Translations under genes and position numbers: made by a program
The notes under the pieces: model-generated
The model's input: the letters and a program-made list of their open reading frames with translations, nothing else
Database searches by the model: none
What the model was told of the DNA's origin: nothing
Part shown: positions 63,902 to 64,000 of the stretch, in pieces
Position numbering within the stretch: the stretch's first letter is position 1
Layout of the letters: the number at the start of each line of letters is the position of its first letter
From: Arthrobacter pascens
Lineage (GTDB): Bacteria > Actinomycetota > Actinomycetes > Actinomycetales > Micrococcaceae
DNA length: 64,000 bases
Assembly: GCF_030816475.1 (NCBI RefSeq)
Contig: NZ_JAUSXF010000001.1
Span: 1,736,001-1,800,000, forward strand
Direction: 5' to 3'

Positions 63902-64000
63902 TGGTTTTCCTCGCTTTGCGTCGGCGCAGCCTCCTTGATGGCCGTGCCTGACATGGTAGCCCTGACGAACGGTGCAGGAGGAGCCCGGCGGCAGGCCTAT
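63898..64000 (-). CDS. C-terminal end of an unidentified gene (cut by window edge)
   Basis: The last 33 residues before TGA 63898-63900 read APPAPFVRATMSGTAIKEAA and PTQSEENQ. The stop overlaps the DUF2087 start (GTGA), so the two are one operon. Too little is visible to name a family. Confidence 0.55.

Overview
The window is high-GC DNA that reads as a member of the Micrococcaceae, most likely Arthrobacter or a close relative (Pseudarthrobacter, Paenarthrobacter). The basis is the class Ib ribonucleotide reductase operon nrdHIEF, the metF-metE pair, the actinobacterial trio phosphomutase/DUF3090/SCO1664, and a DUF222-HNH gene. The genus is an inference from gene families; there is no rRNA here.

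Region 1 (1-13708) is ordinary chromosome: the end of a ROK-family gene, a lipoprotein-dependent sugar ABC importer (binding protein and two permeases), metF and metE with a structured, palindrome-rich leader, a DUF2004 gene, a LysR regulator, and nrdH-nrdI-nrdE-nrdF behind candidate NrdR boxes.

Region 2 (13716-54092) is a 40.4-kb Tn7-like transposon whose two ends can be read to the base. Both ends share the 24-bp pattern TGTGAG-N6-GGCTAGTTGGCG in inverted orientation. Both are flanked by the same 5-bp sequence ACTAC (13711-13715 and 54093-54097), as expected for a Tn7-type target duplication. The element sits 2 bp past the nrdF stop codon. The strong hairpin that probably terminated nrdF now lies beyond the far end, at 54136-54174. 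The transposition genes tnsA-tnsB-tnsC-tniQ (31484-37583) lie in the middle and overlap one another. The TniQ target selector carries about four tandem zinc-ribbon repeats at its C-terminus. No cas gene or CRISPR array is visible, so this is a protein-targeted element, apparently using the 3' end of nrdF as its attachment site.

The cargo looks like a set of defence modules. On the nrdF side are a cytosolic-plus-membrane two-gene unit (14276-15891), a DUF6994-like gene, and a four-gene operon of VWA protein, PP2C phosphatase, kinase-like protein and NACHT/STAND ATPase (24141 down to 18146; a TerY-P triad plus a STAND protein). Next come small genes, a frameshifted CoiA-like gene, a recombinase remnant, a metallophosphoesterase and an HTH regulator facing tnsA. 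On the far side are an HhH-GPD-like gene, hypothetical genes, a two-gene phospholipase-D-type nuclease module (40586-44784) and a complete type I Wadjet operon jetABCD (51894 down to 45185) coupled to a truncated DUF2397-like gene. Last is a second, frameshifted DUF6994-like gene next to the far end.

Region 3 (54093-64000) is chromosome again: the displaced terminator, an endonuclease/exonuclease/phosphatase fragment, the SCO1664/DUF3090/phosphomutase operon, and three broken genes close together (DUF222-HNH with a stop, UBP zinc finger and flavoprotein reductase each with a frameshift). After these come a membrane protein, a small conserved protein, an HNH endonuclease and a DUF2087 gene.
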